From positions 62,001 through 126,000 of the forward strand of contig JADJEH010000002.1 of assembly GCA_016702305.1 (NCBI GenBank): a stretch of DNA of 64,000 bases. Direction: 5' to 3'. The stretch is from a bacterium (GTDB lineage Bacteria > Electryoneota > RPQS01). This document shows, piece by piece, positions 1-9,146 of this stretch; the stretch's first letter is position 1, and every line of letters begins with the position of its first letter. The notes under the pieces were generated by a model, which had not been told where the DNA came from, searched no databases, and saw only the letters and a list, made by a program, of their open reading frames with translations. The translations under genes were made by a program, and so were the position numbers.

Positions 1-1696
1 TCAGCGAGGCGGTGCGGCTCACATCGGCGCTGAGCTCGCGGGATTGCGCTTCCTGTTGTTTGCTCTGCTCGCGAATGAAGGCGTCGTAGCGCGCGAGATC
101 GGAGCGCAGCGTTTCGGTAATCGAGGCGAGCTGGTGCTCGACATCCTGTTTAAGGGTACCAAGATGCGCGGCGAACTCGGCGGCCATGCGCGCGGACAGC
201 TCGTCGGTCTTCTGGGTGATTAACTCGAAGCGGCCGTCCCAGCGGCTGCGCAGCTCGGCCAGACCGGAGTCAATACGTTCGCGGGTGGTGCGTGCTTCGG
301 CGTTGAGCTGTTCGGTGACTTTGCCGCTCTGGTCTTCCAGGCGGGTGATCAGTTGGCGGAGTTGTGAGTGCCGCTGCTCTTCGTTGTCGGAGAGTCCGTT
401 GACGGATTGGCTGACGGCCTGGGCCTGATTATGCAGGTAGTCTTGCAGGCCATTGAGCTGTTGGACGATCTGCGCGGATGCGGAGAGCGTTCCTGTACGG
501 ATACCGTCAATCTGCTGCTTTTGCTCGTTGACATGGCGGCCGACGGCCTGCAGCGCTTGCGTGCGCTCTTTGCTCATGCGGTCGAGGCGGACGAGCAGCT
601 CTTTGACGTTTTGTTGTTCGCGTTCGATGCGGTCGGTCTGCTTTTCGGTCATCTCGGAGAGATCGAGCGCGAAGTTGGCGAGACCTTTTTGGATTTCGGA
701 GAGGTCGTTGACGTTTGACTTGCGAATGTCATCGAACTCGCGAAGCAGGCGGTTTTCGGTACCGGAGAGGGCGGCCGTGAATTCGCCGCTGTCGAAGGCG
801 ACGGGTACGCCGACGACGGGTTGTTCTTCGGACTGGACTCGGGGTCGTTCGCGCTCGACGCGCACCATGGCGTCCATCTGATCACGCAGACGGGCCAGCG
901 CGCTGTCAAGTTCCGCCTGAACTTTGGGCGCGACCAAGCGGAGCGCCTCATCAATCGTCTTGTCGAGCTTGGCGATCCGTTCACTCTGATCGCGCGTGTT
1001 GTTGGACAGCAGTTCGCGCAGTTCGGCGGAATAGCGGGCCAGCTCTTCGGTCACGGTGGACTCGGTGCGGGCCAGCAATTGGCCGATCTCGTCGGTATTG
1101 GGTGCGTAGACTATCGGGGCGGCGGGTGCTTCAACGGCCGGGGCGGTAGCAACATAGGCCGGCTGGTCGCTGACGCGGGCCGACAGTTGGCTAATCTGCT
1201 GAATTTCCTGCTCGGCCTTGCGGCAGAGACCGTCGAGCCGGGAGGAGAAGGCCTGCAGGCGCTCCTCGATATCGCTGGAGAGGCGCTGGAGGGCTTCGCG
1301 GCTGGCAGACGACTGTTCGCCGACGATACCGGCCTCTGCACGGAGGGCCTGTTCCAATTCGCGCTGAGTGGCGGCGAGCTGCAGCAGGACTTCTTCGGCC
1401 CGGACGCGCATTTGCTCGGAGCCTTGGCGCATCTGGGTCTCGATTTCCTTGACCCCTTCGAGCATTCTGGTGCCAGCGGGTGCAAAAACCTCCTTGAGGC
1501 GGTCCACACCGCGGGCGATTTGTTGCAGGGACTCGCCGGACTGTTGTATATTGTCGAGCCCCTCGGAGAGCTTCCCGAGCTGCTCCCGGAAGGCAGGTAT
1601 AAACTGTTGTTCTGTAAGCTCTTGGGTGAAAGATTCGAGGAATTGCCGTAGGGGTTCAACGAGTTCAGCACCGGGTGTAGGCTTGGCAGGGGTCAT
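1..1696 (-). CDS. Long coiled-coil protein (3' end outside window)
   Basis: The frame is open from an ATG at 1696 to the window edge, giving at least 565 residues, so the C-terminus is missing. I do not recognise a family. The protein is almost entirely amphipathic helix rich in Glu, Gln, Arg, Leu and Ala, with many heptad-like stretches, interrupted by an Ala/Pro-rich linker at about residues 177-200. No signal peptide or membrane segment is visible in the part seen, so a cytoplasmic filament, scaffold or chemoreceptor-like signalling helix are all possible. An AGGAG ribosome binding site lies about 10 nt before the ATG. It is transcribed divergently from the adaptor gene at 1889. The large plus-strand ORFs over this region are its shadows. 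Confidence 0.7.
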   Translation of the reverse strand, partial: MTPAKPTPGAELVEPLRQFLESFTQELTEQQFIPAFREQLGKLSEGLDNIQQSGESLQQIARGVDRLKEVFAPAGTRMLEGVKEIETQMRQGSEQMRVRAEEVLLQLAATQRELEQALRAEAGIVGEQSSASREALQRLSSDIEERLQAFSSRLDGLCRKAEQEIQQISQLSARVSDQPAYVATAPAVEAPAAPIVYAPNTDEIGQLLARTESTVTEELARYSAELRELLSNNTRDQSERIAKLDKTIDEALRLVAPKVQAELDSALARLRDQMDAMVRVERERPRVQSEEQPVVGVPVAFDSGEFTAALSGTENRLLREFDDIRKSNVNDLSEIQKGLANFALDLSEMTEKQTDRIEREQQNVKELLVRLDRMSKERTQALQAVGRHVNEQKQQIDGIRTGTLSASAQIVQQLNGLQDYLHNQAQAVSQSVNGLSDNEEQRHSQLRQLITRLEDQSGKVTEQLNAEARTTRERIDSGLAELRSRWDGRFELITQKTDELSARMAAEFAAHLGTLKQDVEHQLASITETLRSDLARYDAFIREQSKQQEAQSRELSADVSRTASL

Positions 1697-1750
1697 GCGA
1701 AACGCTCCTAAGTCACGAAAATGGTCAAAATCCGATTACTCCAGAGCAAG

Positions 1751-1762
1751 GTTGGTACCAAC
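1751..1762. promoter_or_regulatory. 12-bp perfect palindrome in a divergent intergenic region
   Basis: GTTGGTACCAAC is a perfect inverted repeat in the 192-nt gap between the divergent coiled-coil gene and the efflux-type ABC operon. Its place suits an operator for one or both genes, but there is no second copy in the gap and no regulator gene beside it. The functional reading is inference. I could not place a convincing sigma70 promoter for either gene here. Confidence 0.25.
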
Positions 1763-1888
1763 GGGGGAAGCGGAAATGCAACATTTCAACACAAGTGTCA
1801 CTCCGTATAGACAGAGCCGCCGGGGCGGTTCGCTTGGCACCTGCATAGGTGCAGCAGTTCTGCAACTTGATGAGTATTTAGGCACAAC

Positions 1889-3187
1889 ATGTCAAAGAAA
1901 GCCAAACGCATTATCTGGATTGTCGTCGGGCTCCTCGTGGTGGGGGGTGGCGCGGTGGCTTACCAGCAACAGCAAGGCAAAGAGAAGCCGGCGGCGACGG
2001 TAACCGTCGAGACGGCGGCGCGTCGTCAATTAGTGGCGACCGTTTCAGCGGAAGGCCGGATAGATCCGGTGACCCAAGTGAAGTTATCAGCGGAAATTCC
2101 GGGCCGGATCACGAAGCTCGCGGTGAAAGAGGGCGATGTGGTGAAGCAGGGGGATTTTCTGGTCGAGCTTGACCCGGAGATGTATATCACGGCTCTCGAC
2201 GCGACGAAATCTGCCTTGAAATCGGCCCAGGCGAGCAAGCTGAAAGCGGACTCGGACTATCGTCGCGTGTCTGAGCTTGTGTCGCGGGGGATGTCCTCGC
2301 AGGCCGATATGGACGCGATGCTGGCGCAGTCCCAGTTAGCGGAAGCGGATCTTGAGCGGGCTCAGGCCGAAGAGCGGCGGGCGCGCGAGAATATGGGCAA
2401 GACGCGGCTGTCGGCCCCGATGTCCGGCACGGTGTCGGCGTTGAACAAAGAGGTGGGCGAGCTGACGCTCGGGTCGCAGTTTCAAGAGGACGTGATTCTG
2501 ATCGTAGCCGACTTAAGCAAAATGGAAGTGAAGGCGAACGTGGACGAGAACGACATCGTCAATGTCAGTCTTTACGATACGGCACGGATCGAGATAGACG
2601 CGTTTCCGGACACGACCTTTCGCGGGTTGGTGATGGAGATTGCGCAATCGGCGAGTAATGCATCGGGATCAGGTGATTTCGGGGCGGAAGTCTCGGCGAC
2701 GAATTTTGAAGTCAGCGTTGTCTTGATAGACACCGTCCCGGGTGTGCGGCCGGGTATGTCTTCGACGGTGGACATTGAGACGGATTACCGTAACGACGCG
2801 CTGTCCGTTCCGATTCAATCGGTGGCGGTGCGCAAGAAGGGGGAAGGCGAGGCGGTGACGTTGACGCGAGAAGCCGAGGAGCTATCGTCGCGGCAGATCA
2901 CGGAGCAGGTCAAGTCAGGCACGCTCGACACGGCCAAGATTGCCAAGAAGGATGAGCTGGAGACGGGCATCTTCCGCTATGTGAATGGCGAGGCGGTGTG
3001 GACGATGATCAAAGCCGGAATCGCCGCGGACCGTTACATGGAAGTTATGGACGGCGTGGCGGTGGGTGACTCGATTATTACGGGCCCGTACCGGGCGCTG
3101 GCGCGTGACTTGAAGGATAAGGACAAGGTCGCGCTGGAAGAAGAGAAGAAGAAGGACGGCGACGAGAAAGACAAGGACAAGGGTTAG
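1889..3187 (+). CDS. Periplasmic adaptor (HlyD/MacA-like) of an ABC exporter
   Basis: 432 aa. An N-terminal membrane anchor (about residues 6-26) is followed by the membrane-fusion layout: a lipoyl/barrel-sandwich half ('GRITKLAVKEGDVVKQGDFL', about 70-95), a helical hairpin rich in Ala/Glu/Lys (about 105-170), the second lipoyl half ('LSAPMSGTVSALNKEVGEL'), then beta-barrel and membrane-proximal domains. The C-terminus is a charged Lys/Glu/Asp tail. Such adaptors link an inner-membrane transporter to the outer membrane. The ATPase and two permeases downstream on the same strand point to a MacAB-type tripartite exporter or lipoprotein/peptide export system. The substrate cannot be told from sequence, and no TolC-like gene is in the window. 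Confidence 0.88.
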   Translation: MSKKAKRIIWIVVGLLVVGGGAVAYQQQQGKEKPAATVTVETAARRQLVATVSAEGRIDPVTQVKLSAEIPGRITKLAVKEGDVVKQGDFLVELDPEMYITALDATKSALKSAQASKLKADSDYRRVSELVSRGMSSQADMDAMLAQSQLAEADLERAQAEERRARENMGKTRLSAPMSGTVSALNKEVGELTLGSQFQEDVILIVADLSKMEVKANVDENDIVNVSLYDTARIEIDAFPDTTFRGLVMEIAQSASNASGSGDFGAEVSATNFEVSVVLIDTVPGVRPGMSSTVDIETDYRNDALSVPIQSVAVRKKGEGEAVTLTREAEELSSRQITEQVKSGTLDTAKIAKKDELETGIFRYVNGEAVWTMIKAGIAADRYMEVMDGVAVGDSIITGPYRALARDLKDKDKVALEEEKKKDGDEKDKDKG

Positions 3188-3318
3188 CGCGCAGAGGAGC
3201 TGAACGCGTTACGCCGCCGCCGGGTGGTTGGCGACTTGGTCTTGGGTTGACGGAATGGACACGCAGTGCAGGAATGACAGAGAGAGTTTGCGAAATCAAA
3301 TCGGTGTCATCACATATT

Positions 3319-4026
3319 ATGACTTCTGAACGCCGCACGATGATTGACATTCAGAACATGAGCAAGGTGTACGACCTGGGGACGATTCAGGTTGAAGCGC
3401 TGCGCGGAGTGAATGTCAAGATACTCGAAAACGACTATGTAGCCATTATGGGGCCGTCGGGTTCGGGTAAATCCACGCTGATGAATCTGATTGGCTGTCT
3501 GGACACTCCGACGTCTGGCGAGTACTATCTTGCCGGAGAGCGGGTTGCCGGATTGGCGGATCGGCAATTGGCGGAGATTCGGAATCGTCGGATCGGTTTT
3601 GTGTTTCAAACCTTCAACCTCCTCCCTCGCGCGTCTGCGCTGCAAAACGTGGAACTCCCTCTCGTCTATGCAGGTGAATCCCCCTCGGAGCGGCGCAGGC
3701 GCGCGAAGGAGGCGTTGGAGGCTGTTGGTCTGGGCGACCGCATGAAACACAAGCCGAATGAGATGTCGGGCGGTCAGCGGCAGCGTGTGGCGATTGCGCG
3801 CGCGCTGGTGACGAATCCTGCGATCATATTGGCGGACGAACCGACGGGAAACCTCGATTCGAAGACCGGTGAAGAGATCATGCAGTTGCTGGAGAATATC
3901 TATGAGAACGGTAATACGATTATTCTGGTGACGCACGAAGAGGAAATTGCGCGGCACGCGCGCCGGATTGTGCGTTTACGTGACGGATTGATCGAGTCTG
4001 ATCAGGCGATGCCGCGCGCGGCGTAA
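3319..4026 (+). CDS. ABC transporter ATP-binding protein, MacB/LolD type
   Basis: 235 aa from the ATG at 3319; an ATG at 3340 (MIDIQNMSKVYDL) matches the usual family start equally well, and a TTG-initiated frame from 3247 is less likely. Walker A GPSGSGKST is at 45-53, the Q-loop is 'FVFQTFNLLPR', the signature MSGGQRQRV starts at 149, and Walker B 'IILADEPTG' starts at 169 with its Glu at 174, followed by the H-loop 'LVTHEEEIA'. All catalytic elements are intact. The family energises FtsX/MacB-type permeases, two of which follow directly (8-nt gap to the first). Confidence 0.93.
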   Translation: MTSERRTMIDIQNMSKVYDLGTIQVEALRGVNVKILENDYVAIMGPSGSGKSTLMNLIGCLDTPTSGEYYLAGERVAGLADRQLAEIRNRRIGFVFQTFNLLPRASALQNVELPLVYAGESPSERRRRAKEALEAVGLGDRMKHKPNEMSGGQRQRVAIARALVTNPAIILADEPTGNLDSKTGEEIMQLLENIYENGNTIILVTHEEEIARHARRIVRLRDGLIESDQAMPRAA

Positions 4027-4033
4027 TCCAATC

Positions 4034-5257
4034 ATGCGATTTCTGATAGACGTCATTAACGGATTGCGGATAGCTTTCGGGGCGCTGCGCGCCAACAAGC
4101 TGCGCGCGAGTCTGACCACTTTGGGCATCGTCATCGGCGTGATGACGGTGATCATGATGGTCGTGATCGTTATGGGTCTTAACAAGGCGCTGCGGAGCCA
4201 ACTTGAATTTTTGGGCGCGGAGACGGTCTATATTTCGCGCTGGGATTGGAACGGCAACGACTGGCGGGACATGATCAAGCGGCGCGACATGGAACTGCGG
4301 TACGTGGATGCGCTGCGCAAAGAGTCGCGGGAGATTGAAGCGATTTCGCCGTTCTACGACCAGCAGATGAACGTGTCGTTTCGCGGGGCGACGCTGTCGC
4401 GGGTGAATATTCAGGGGGTGTCGGAAGAGTTCTTTTTGACCAATCCCAAGGACCTGGCCGAGGGGCGGGTGTTCACCGGGCAGGAGGTCAGCCGGAACGC
4501 GAACGTGACGGTTATCGGTCAGGACGTCGCGGCGCAGTTGTTCCCGGATCAATCGGCGATCGGCAAAGAGCTTAAAATCGGCGCGTGGAATTTTGAAGTA
4601 ATCGGCGTGACGACGAAGTACGGCAAGGTGTTCGGGCAGAGCTGGGATAATTTCTGCGTGATACCGTACGGCGTATTTGAGAAGCGCTTCGCGGGCCGCA
4701 ATTTTGACGGTCTAACGATCGTTGCGAAGGGTCGCAGCGCGGATCGAATCGAGGATTTGCAGTGGGAAGTCACGGGTATCATGCGGCGGCTGCGGCATCT
4801 TGATCCGCGCGAAGTCAACGATTTCGGGTTGAACACGCAGTCGGCGATTCTGGATCAATTCAATCAGATGACCGCCGCGGTGTACGCGGGTGGAATTATC
4901 ATCGGGCTGATCTCGCTGATAGTAGGTGGTATCGGGATCATGAATATCATGCTGGTTTCGGTAACGGAACGAACGTCGGAGATCGGTTTGCGCAAGGCCT
5001 TGGGGGCGAAGCGTTGGAATATCGCATGGCAATTCTTGACGGAATCGGCGGTGATCTGCGCGGTCGGCGGCATCGTGGGGGTAGGTTTGGCCGCGTTGGT
5101 GTCGCAGGCCCTGAACAACGTTCTGCCAACCTACATGCCGATGTGGATCGTCTTGGTGGGCGTGCTGTTTTCGGCGGTGGTGGGCATATTCTTCGGATTG
5201 TATCCAAGCGTAAAGGCGGCGTCATTGTCACCGATCGAAGCGCTGAGGGCGGATTAG
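4034..5257 (+). CDS. ABC transporter permease, MacB/FtsX family (first copy)
   Basis: 407 aa. One N-terminal membrane helix (about 22-50, after 'ALRANKLRASLTTLGIVIGV') is followed by a large periplasmic MacB_PCD domain (about 55-270) and three C-terminal helices of the FtsX domain. The hallmark 'GGIGIMNIMLVSVTERTSEI' lies after the first of these, followed by 'GLRKALGAKRWNI'. The family uses ATP hydrolysis to drive periplasmic conformational work for export or lipoprotein release rather than transport through the membrane in the ordinary way. It is joined to the second permease by a 1-nt gap, so the two very probably form a heterodimer. Confidence 0.92.
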   Translation: MRFLIDVINGLRIAFGALRANKLRASLTTLGIVIGVMTVIMMVVIVMGLNKALRSQLEFLGAETVYISRWDWNGNDWRDMIKRRDMELRYVDALRKESREIEAISPFYDQQMNVSFRGATLSRVNIQGVSEEFFLTNPKDLAEGRVFTGQEVSRNANVTVIGQDVAAQLFPDQSAIGKELKIGAWNFEVIGVTTKYGKVFGQSWDNFCVIPYGVFEKRFAGRNFDGLTIVAKGRSADRIEDLQWEVTGIMRRLRHLDPREVNDFGLNTQSAILDQFNQMTAAVYAGGIIIGLISLIVGGIGIMNIMLVSVTERTSEIGLRKALGAKRWNIAWQFLTESAVICAVGGIVGVGLAALVSQALNNVLPTYMPMWIVLVGVLFSAVVGIFFGLYPSVKAASLSPIEALRAD

Positions 5258-5258
5258 C

Positions 5259-6512
5259 ATGATGCGCAAGTTGGCACGATCGCTGGGGGCATTCTGGGAG
5301 TCGTTTCGCATGGCGCTGGAAGCAATGCGGGCGCATAAGCTGCGCGCGTTTTTGACTCTCATCGGCGTCGTGATCGGCGTGGCCACAATCATCTCGATGA
5401 TGACGGTGCTCGGCGGGATGAAATACAAGATTGACGATGCGATGCTGAACTCGCTGGGTGCGAACGTGTTTCAGGTGCAGCGTTATGACGGTGACGGGGG
5501 GATTCACTTCGGTCCGCGGCGCCGGAAATGGCGGCCAAAGATCGAGGCTTCGTATGCCAAGGAGATCCGCGAGCGTTGTCCATCTGTGCGCTCGGTCGGC
5601 ATTGAGTCGTGGAGCTTCGGGCGGCGCTTGACGCGGGGCGGTCTGGAGACAAACGGTGATCATTCTATTGCGGGCGGTTCGGTCGAATTCGGCACGAACA
5701 ATTCGCGTTATACTGTGCTTGGTCGGCCTATATCGCAGCAGGACGTTTCGTCTGCGCGTCGCGTGATCGTGCTGGGTTTTGACGCGTACAAGAAGCTCTA
5801 TGCGGGCGGTGATCCGCTGGGGACGTTTGTGCGTGTGGACGGTCAGAAGTTTGAAGTGATCGGCGTGTTTGAAGAGCGCGGCGAGATGTTTGGCGAATCG
5901 CAGGACCGTGAGAATTGGATACCGTTCTCGACGTTTGAGAGAATCTACGGGGACAAGTCCGTCAACCTGACGGTTCAGGCGTGGGATCCGTCCGCGTACC
6001 GCAAGTCGCAATACGAAGTCGTTGAGGCGATGCGGGTGCTGCGCGGATTGCGGCCAGGGGAAGAGAATAACTTCGCGATGTGGACGCCGGACCTGATGCA
6101 GAAGCAGTTCACAGAGCAGACGGCCTGGATCGGCGTGGCCACGTTCGGCATCTGCGGCATATCGCTGCTGGTCGCGGGCATCGGGATCATGAATATCATG
6201 CTTGTTTCGGTGACGGAGCGCACCCGCGAGATTGGTGTGCGCAAGGCGCTGGGCGGAACACGCGGTTCGATATTGCGGCAGTTCCTGATTGAAGCGACGA
6301 CGCTTTCCCTCGTGGGCGGCGCGATCGGCATCATGTTGGGTTACGGCGTGGCGGTGCTGCTCAATACGCGCTGGGATTTTCCGGCGCCGGTTCCAGTCTG
6401 GGCGGTCATGCTCGCGACGATTTTCTGTACGGTGGTGGGAGTGGGGTTCGGAATGTGGCCGGCAATCAAGGCGTCGCGGCTCGATCCGATTGAAGCATTG
6501 CGCTACGAATAG
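5259..6512 (+). CDS. ABC transporter permease, MacB/FtsX family (second copy)
   Basis: 417 aa, with the same architecture as the preceding gene: N-terminal helix around 'EAMRAHKLRAFLTLIGVVIG', a periplasmic MacB_PCD region, then the FtsX core with 'GIGIMNIMLVSVTERTREIG' and 'VRKALGGTRGSILRQFL'. It is a diverged paralogue of its neighbour rather than a recent duplicate: the membrane motifs agree but the periplasmic parts differ. Tandem ATG codons at 5259 and 5262 are equivalent starts. The arrangement adaptor-ATPase-permease-permease implies one complex with two different permease subunits. Confidence 0.92.
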   Translation: MMRKLARSLGAFWESFRMALEAMRAHKLRAFLTLIGVVIGVATIISMMTVLGGMKYKIDDAMLNSLGANVFQVQRYDGDGGIHFGPRRRKWRPKIEASYAKEIRERCPSVRSVGIESWSFGRRLTRGGLETNGDHSIAGGSVEFGTNNSRYTVLGRPISQQDVSSARRVIVLGFDAYKKLYAGGDPLGTFVRVDGQKFEVIGVFEERGEMFGESQDRENWIPFSTFERIYGDKSVNLTVQAWDPSAYRKSQYEVVEAMRVLRGLRPGEENNFAMWTPDLMQKQFTEQTAWIGVATFGICGISLLVAGIGIMNIMLVSVTERTREIGVRKALGGTRGSILRQFLIEATTLSLVGGAIGIMLGYGVAVLLNTRWDFPAPVPVWAVMLATIFCTVVGVGFGMWPAIKASRLDPIEALRYE

Positions 6513-6533
6513 AGTGTTATAATCACAGGTGTC

Positions 6534-7130
6534 ATGATGCGCACTCCGTTTCTGCGGGGAAAGAAGGTTGTATTGGGGGCGATCGCTGACGGAGATGTTC
6601 CGACGATTGCCGGTTGGATCAACGATCCCGAAATCTACGTCAACTTACTGATCACCAAACCGAATCGCGAGCAGGATTCGCGGACGCGGCTCGAGGCTTT
6701 TTGCACGGCGGCGGATACGCAGATGTTCGCGATCTGCCTGCACGACGGCAAGCTGATCGGGGTTATGGGGCTGCATGAGATTGACTGGGTACACCGCAAC
6801 GCCACATCGGGCGCGTTTATCGGCTCGGCGGAGCATCGCGGCCAAGGCTACGGTCTGGACGCGAAGATGCTCGTGTGCTATCACGCGTTCTGCACGCTGA
6901 ATTTGCATAAACTCTATACCCATGCTTATGAATTCAATGCCGTGAGCCTGCGTTACAATGCGAAGTGCGGCTACCGTGAAGAGGGTCGGCGGCGTGAGCA
7001 CTATTTTCGGGCGGGGCGTTATTGGGACGTGGTTGAGACGGGGCTTTTGCGGCCGGAGTGGCTGCCGTTGTGGGAAGCGTATCGCGCGGGCGACGCCTCG
7101 ATTCGCGTGCCCGAACCGAAATTGGCGTGA
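6534..7130 (+). CDS. GNAT family N-acetyltransferase (RimJ/RimL-like)
   Basis: 198 aa single-domain protein. The start 'MMRTPFLRGKKVVLGAI' and the core 'GAFIGSAEHRGQGYGLDAKM' (acetyl-CoA pyrophosphate loop, RGQGYG) followed by 'LHKLYTHAYEFNAVSLRYNA' and 'KCGYREEGRRREHYF' are typical of the RimJ/RimL subgroup that acetylates protein N-termini or small amines. The acceptor is unknown. The gene lies 21 nt after the permease and 32 nt before the peptidase on the same strand and may be co-transcribed, but no link to export is evident. Confidence 0.9.
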   Translation: MMRTPFLRGKKVVLGAIADGDVPTIAGWINDPEIYVNLLITKPNREQDSRTRLEAFCTAADTQMFAICLHDGKLIGVMGLHEIDWVHRNATSGAFIGSAEHRGQGYGLDAKMLVCYHAFCTLNLHKLYTHAYEFNAVSLRYNAKCGYREEGRRREHYFRAGRYWDVVETGLLRPEWLPLWEAYRAGDASIRVPEPKLA

Positions 7131-7162
7131 TGATTGGTGTCAACTGATTTGAGAATGGTCAC

Positions 7163-9064
7163 ATGTTTCGAAAACTCTGGAGCGCCCTCGCGGCGCTCGT
7201 GCTTATGATGGGCTTGGCCAACGCGAATCCCGCCGCGGATTTGCCGCTTGAGGAATTCTTCAAGACGTACAAAGTCGCCAGCATGTCGTTTTCACCGGAT
7301 GAAACGAAGTTGGCGTTTGTGTCGGATAAGTACGGTCTGTTTCAGCCGTATACGATGCCGGTGCGGGGCGGGGCGTGGACGCCGCTGGTGACCACGGGCG
7401 ATGCGATCATGGCCGTATTCTGGTGTCCGACGGACGCCGACAAGATCTTCTTTTCGATGGACAGCGGCGGCGATGAGAATTTCCGGCTGCATTTATACTC
7501 CGTGAAGAGCGGGACGTACGAAGCGGTGACGCCGGCGGGTGTGCGCGCCGACATGCTGGGCTGGTCGCACAATGGATACTATCTGTACTTCAGTACGAAT
7601 GAGCGCGACAAGCACTACATGGACACGTACCGGCTTGACGTGCGGACCATGGCGCGTGAGCGCGTCTTTGAGAACAACTCGACGCTGGCGGTCGCGGGGA
7701 TATCGCAAGACGACCGGACGTTCATCCTGTCGGAGTTCGTCAGCATAACGTCCTCGAATTTGTACGTGTACGACGTAGCCTCCGGCATCACGACACCGTT
7801 GACATCGCAGGAGGAGGGCGAGGCCAACTACGAGTTTGCGGATTTTTCGCCGGATGGCAAGCTGCTCTACATTCTCACGGATTCGGAGTCCGAGGTCATG
7901 CGGTTGGTGACGTATGACACGGAGAACGAGGAGTGGGACGTGGCGTACGAAGACGAGTGGGATGTGGTGAGCGCGTCGTTCAGTCATCAGAACAAGTTCT
8001 TTCTCGTGCGGGTAAACGAGGACGGCGTCTCGCGGGTGGAGATTGAGAATGTTGAGACGGGCGAGGAACTGGAATTGCCGCCCTTGCCGAACGCGGAAAT
8101 CGTTCCCTTAGGTTTTTCGCGGAGTGAACGATACTTGCGTATCTGGGTGAGCGCGGACAATATTCCGGGCGACCAGTACATCTACGATCTGGAGACGTTC
8201 GAACTGATCAAGCTGACAAATCTGTTTGATCAGAGTCAGTTGAAGCCGGACATGCTGGTCAAGTCGGAGTTGGTGCGCTACGAGTCGTTTGACGGTACGG
8301 AGATTCCGGCGTGGGTTTATCGTCCGGCGCATTTAGGCTGGGGCAAGAAGGCGCCGGTGGTGATCGAGGTCCACGGCGGGCCGATGGCGCAGCAAAAGGC
8401 GGGCTATTCGCCGTGGATTCAGTTCTTGGTGAGCCGCGGGTTCATCGTGGCGGCGCCGAATGTGCGCGGTTCGACGGGTTATGGCAAGTCGTACTATCTG
8501 GCCGACGATCGGAAGTGGGGCGAGGATCCGCTGCAGGATGTGATCTATCTCAAGCACTTCCTGGCCGACGCCTATCCCGAAGCGGACACGTCGCGCACTG
8601 CGATTTGGGGCGGATCATACGGCGGTTACATGGTTTTGGCGGCGTTGACGTTTGCTCCGGAAGAATTTGCATTGGGGCTTGATTGGGTGGGGCCGTCGAG
8701 CCTGTTTACGCTATTGGAATCGGTGCCGCCGTACTGGGAGCCGTACAAGCAGTACTTTTACCGTGAGATCGGCAATCCGTCGGTGCCCGCAGACAGCGCG
8801 CGGATGTATCAGCAGTCGCCGCTGTATTTTGCGGACCGGATCGTGCGGCCATTGCTGATTGTGCAGGGGCGGAACGATCCGCGTGTGAAGGTAGCCGAGT
8901 CAGAGCAGATTGTCGCAGCGGCGCGCAAGAACGGTAAGCAGGTCGAGTACATGCTGTTTGAAGACGAAGGACACGGTCTGCGCAAGCGTGACAACAAGCT
9001 GAAGGCCTACAACGCGATGTATGATTTCATGCGCGCGAACTTGGGGATGAAGAAGACGGACTGA
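7163..9064 (+). CDS. Secreted S9 family (prolyl oligopeptidase-type) peptidase
   Basis: 633 aa with a signal peptide (hydrophobic about 5-20, cleavage near 'ANA'). Residues about 25-390 form a beta-propeller of PD40-like blades ('FSPDETKLAFVSD', 'FSPDGKLLYILTD'). The C-terminal alpha/beta hydrolase carries nucleophile Ser485 in GGSYGG, Asp572 in 'GRNDPRV' and His604 in 'DEGHGL', so the triad is complete. The family cleaves short peptides, often as dipeptidyl or acylaminoacyl peptidases, here probably in the periplasm or outside. A terminator follows at 9096-9121. A second, diverged S9 peptidase lies at 46435. Confidence 0.93.
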   Translation: MFRKLWSALAALVLMMGLANANPAADLPLEEFFKTYKVASMSFSPDETKLAFVSDKYGLFQPYTMPVRGGAWTPLVTTGDAIMAVFWCPTDADKIFFSMDSGGDENFRLHLYSVKSGTYEAVTPAGVRADMLGWSHNGYYLYFSTNERDKHYMDTYRLDVRTMARERVFENNSTLAVAGISQDDRTFILSEFVSITSSNLYVYDVASGITTPLTSQEEGEANYEFADFSPDGKLLYILTDSESEVMRLVTYDTENEEWDVAYEDEWDVVSASFSHQNKFFLVRVNEDGVSRVEIENVETGEELELPPLPNAEIVPLGFSRSERYLRIWVSADNIPGDQYIYDLETFELIKLTNLFDQSQLKPDMLVKSELVRYESFDGTEIPAWVYRPAHLGWGKKAPVVIEVHGGPMAQQKAGYSPWIQFLVSRGFIVAAPNVRGSTGYGKSYYLADDRKWGEDPLQDVIYLKHFLADAYPEADTSRTAIWGGSYGGYMVLAALTFAPEEFALGLDWVGPSSLFTLLESVPPYWEPYKQYFYREIGNPSVPADSARMYQQSPLYFADRIVRPLLIVQGRNDPRVKVAESEQIVAAARKNGKQVEYMLFEDEGHGLRKRDNKLKAYNAMYDFMRANLGMKKTD

Positions 9065-9095
9065 CCTCCGTCACTGTCGGCCAATAGAAAACGCA

Positions 9096-9121
9096 AAAGC
9101 CCGCTCGCGAGAGTGGGCTTT
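9096..9121. terminator. Intrinsic terminator between convergent genes
   Basis: An 11-bp stem (AAAGCCCGCTC / GAGTGGGCTTT with one G-T pair) and 4-nt loop, with A and T runs on the outer ends, lies between the ends of the S9 peptidase and the convergent beta-helix gene. The symmetric A/T flanks allow use in both directions. Confidence 0.85.
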
Positions 9122-9146
9122 CTAATTGGGTGCATGCTCGATTTAG

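Noticed and set aside
821..2003. Plus-strand ORFs of 276 and 211 codons
   Set aside because: They are antisense to the coiled-coil gene; their Leu/Gly/Phe-rich translations are what the complement of Gln/Glu-rich helix gives.
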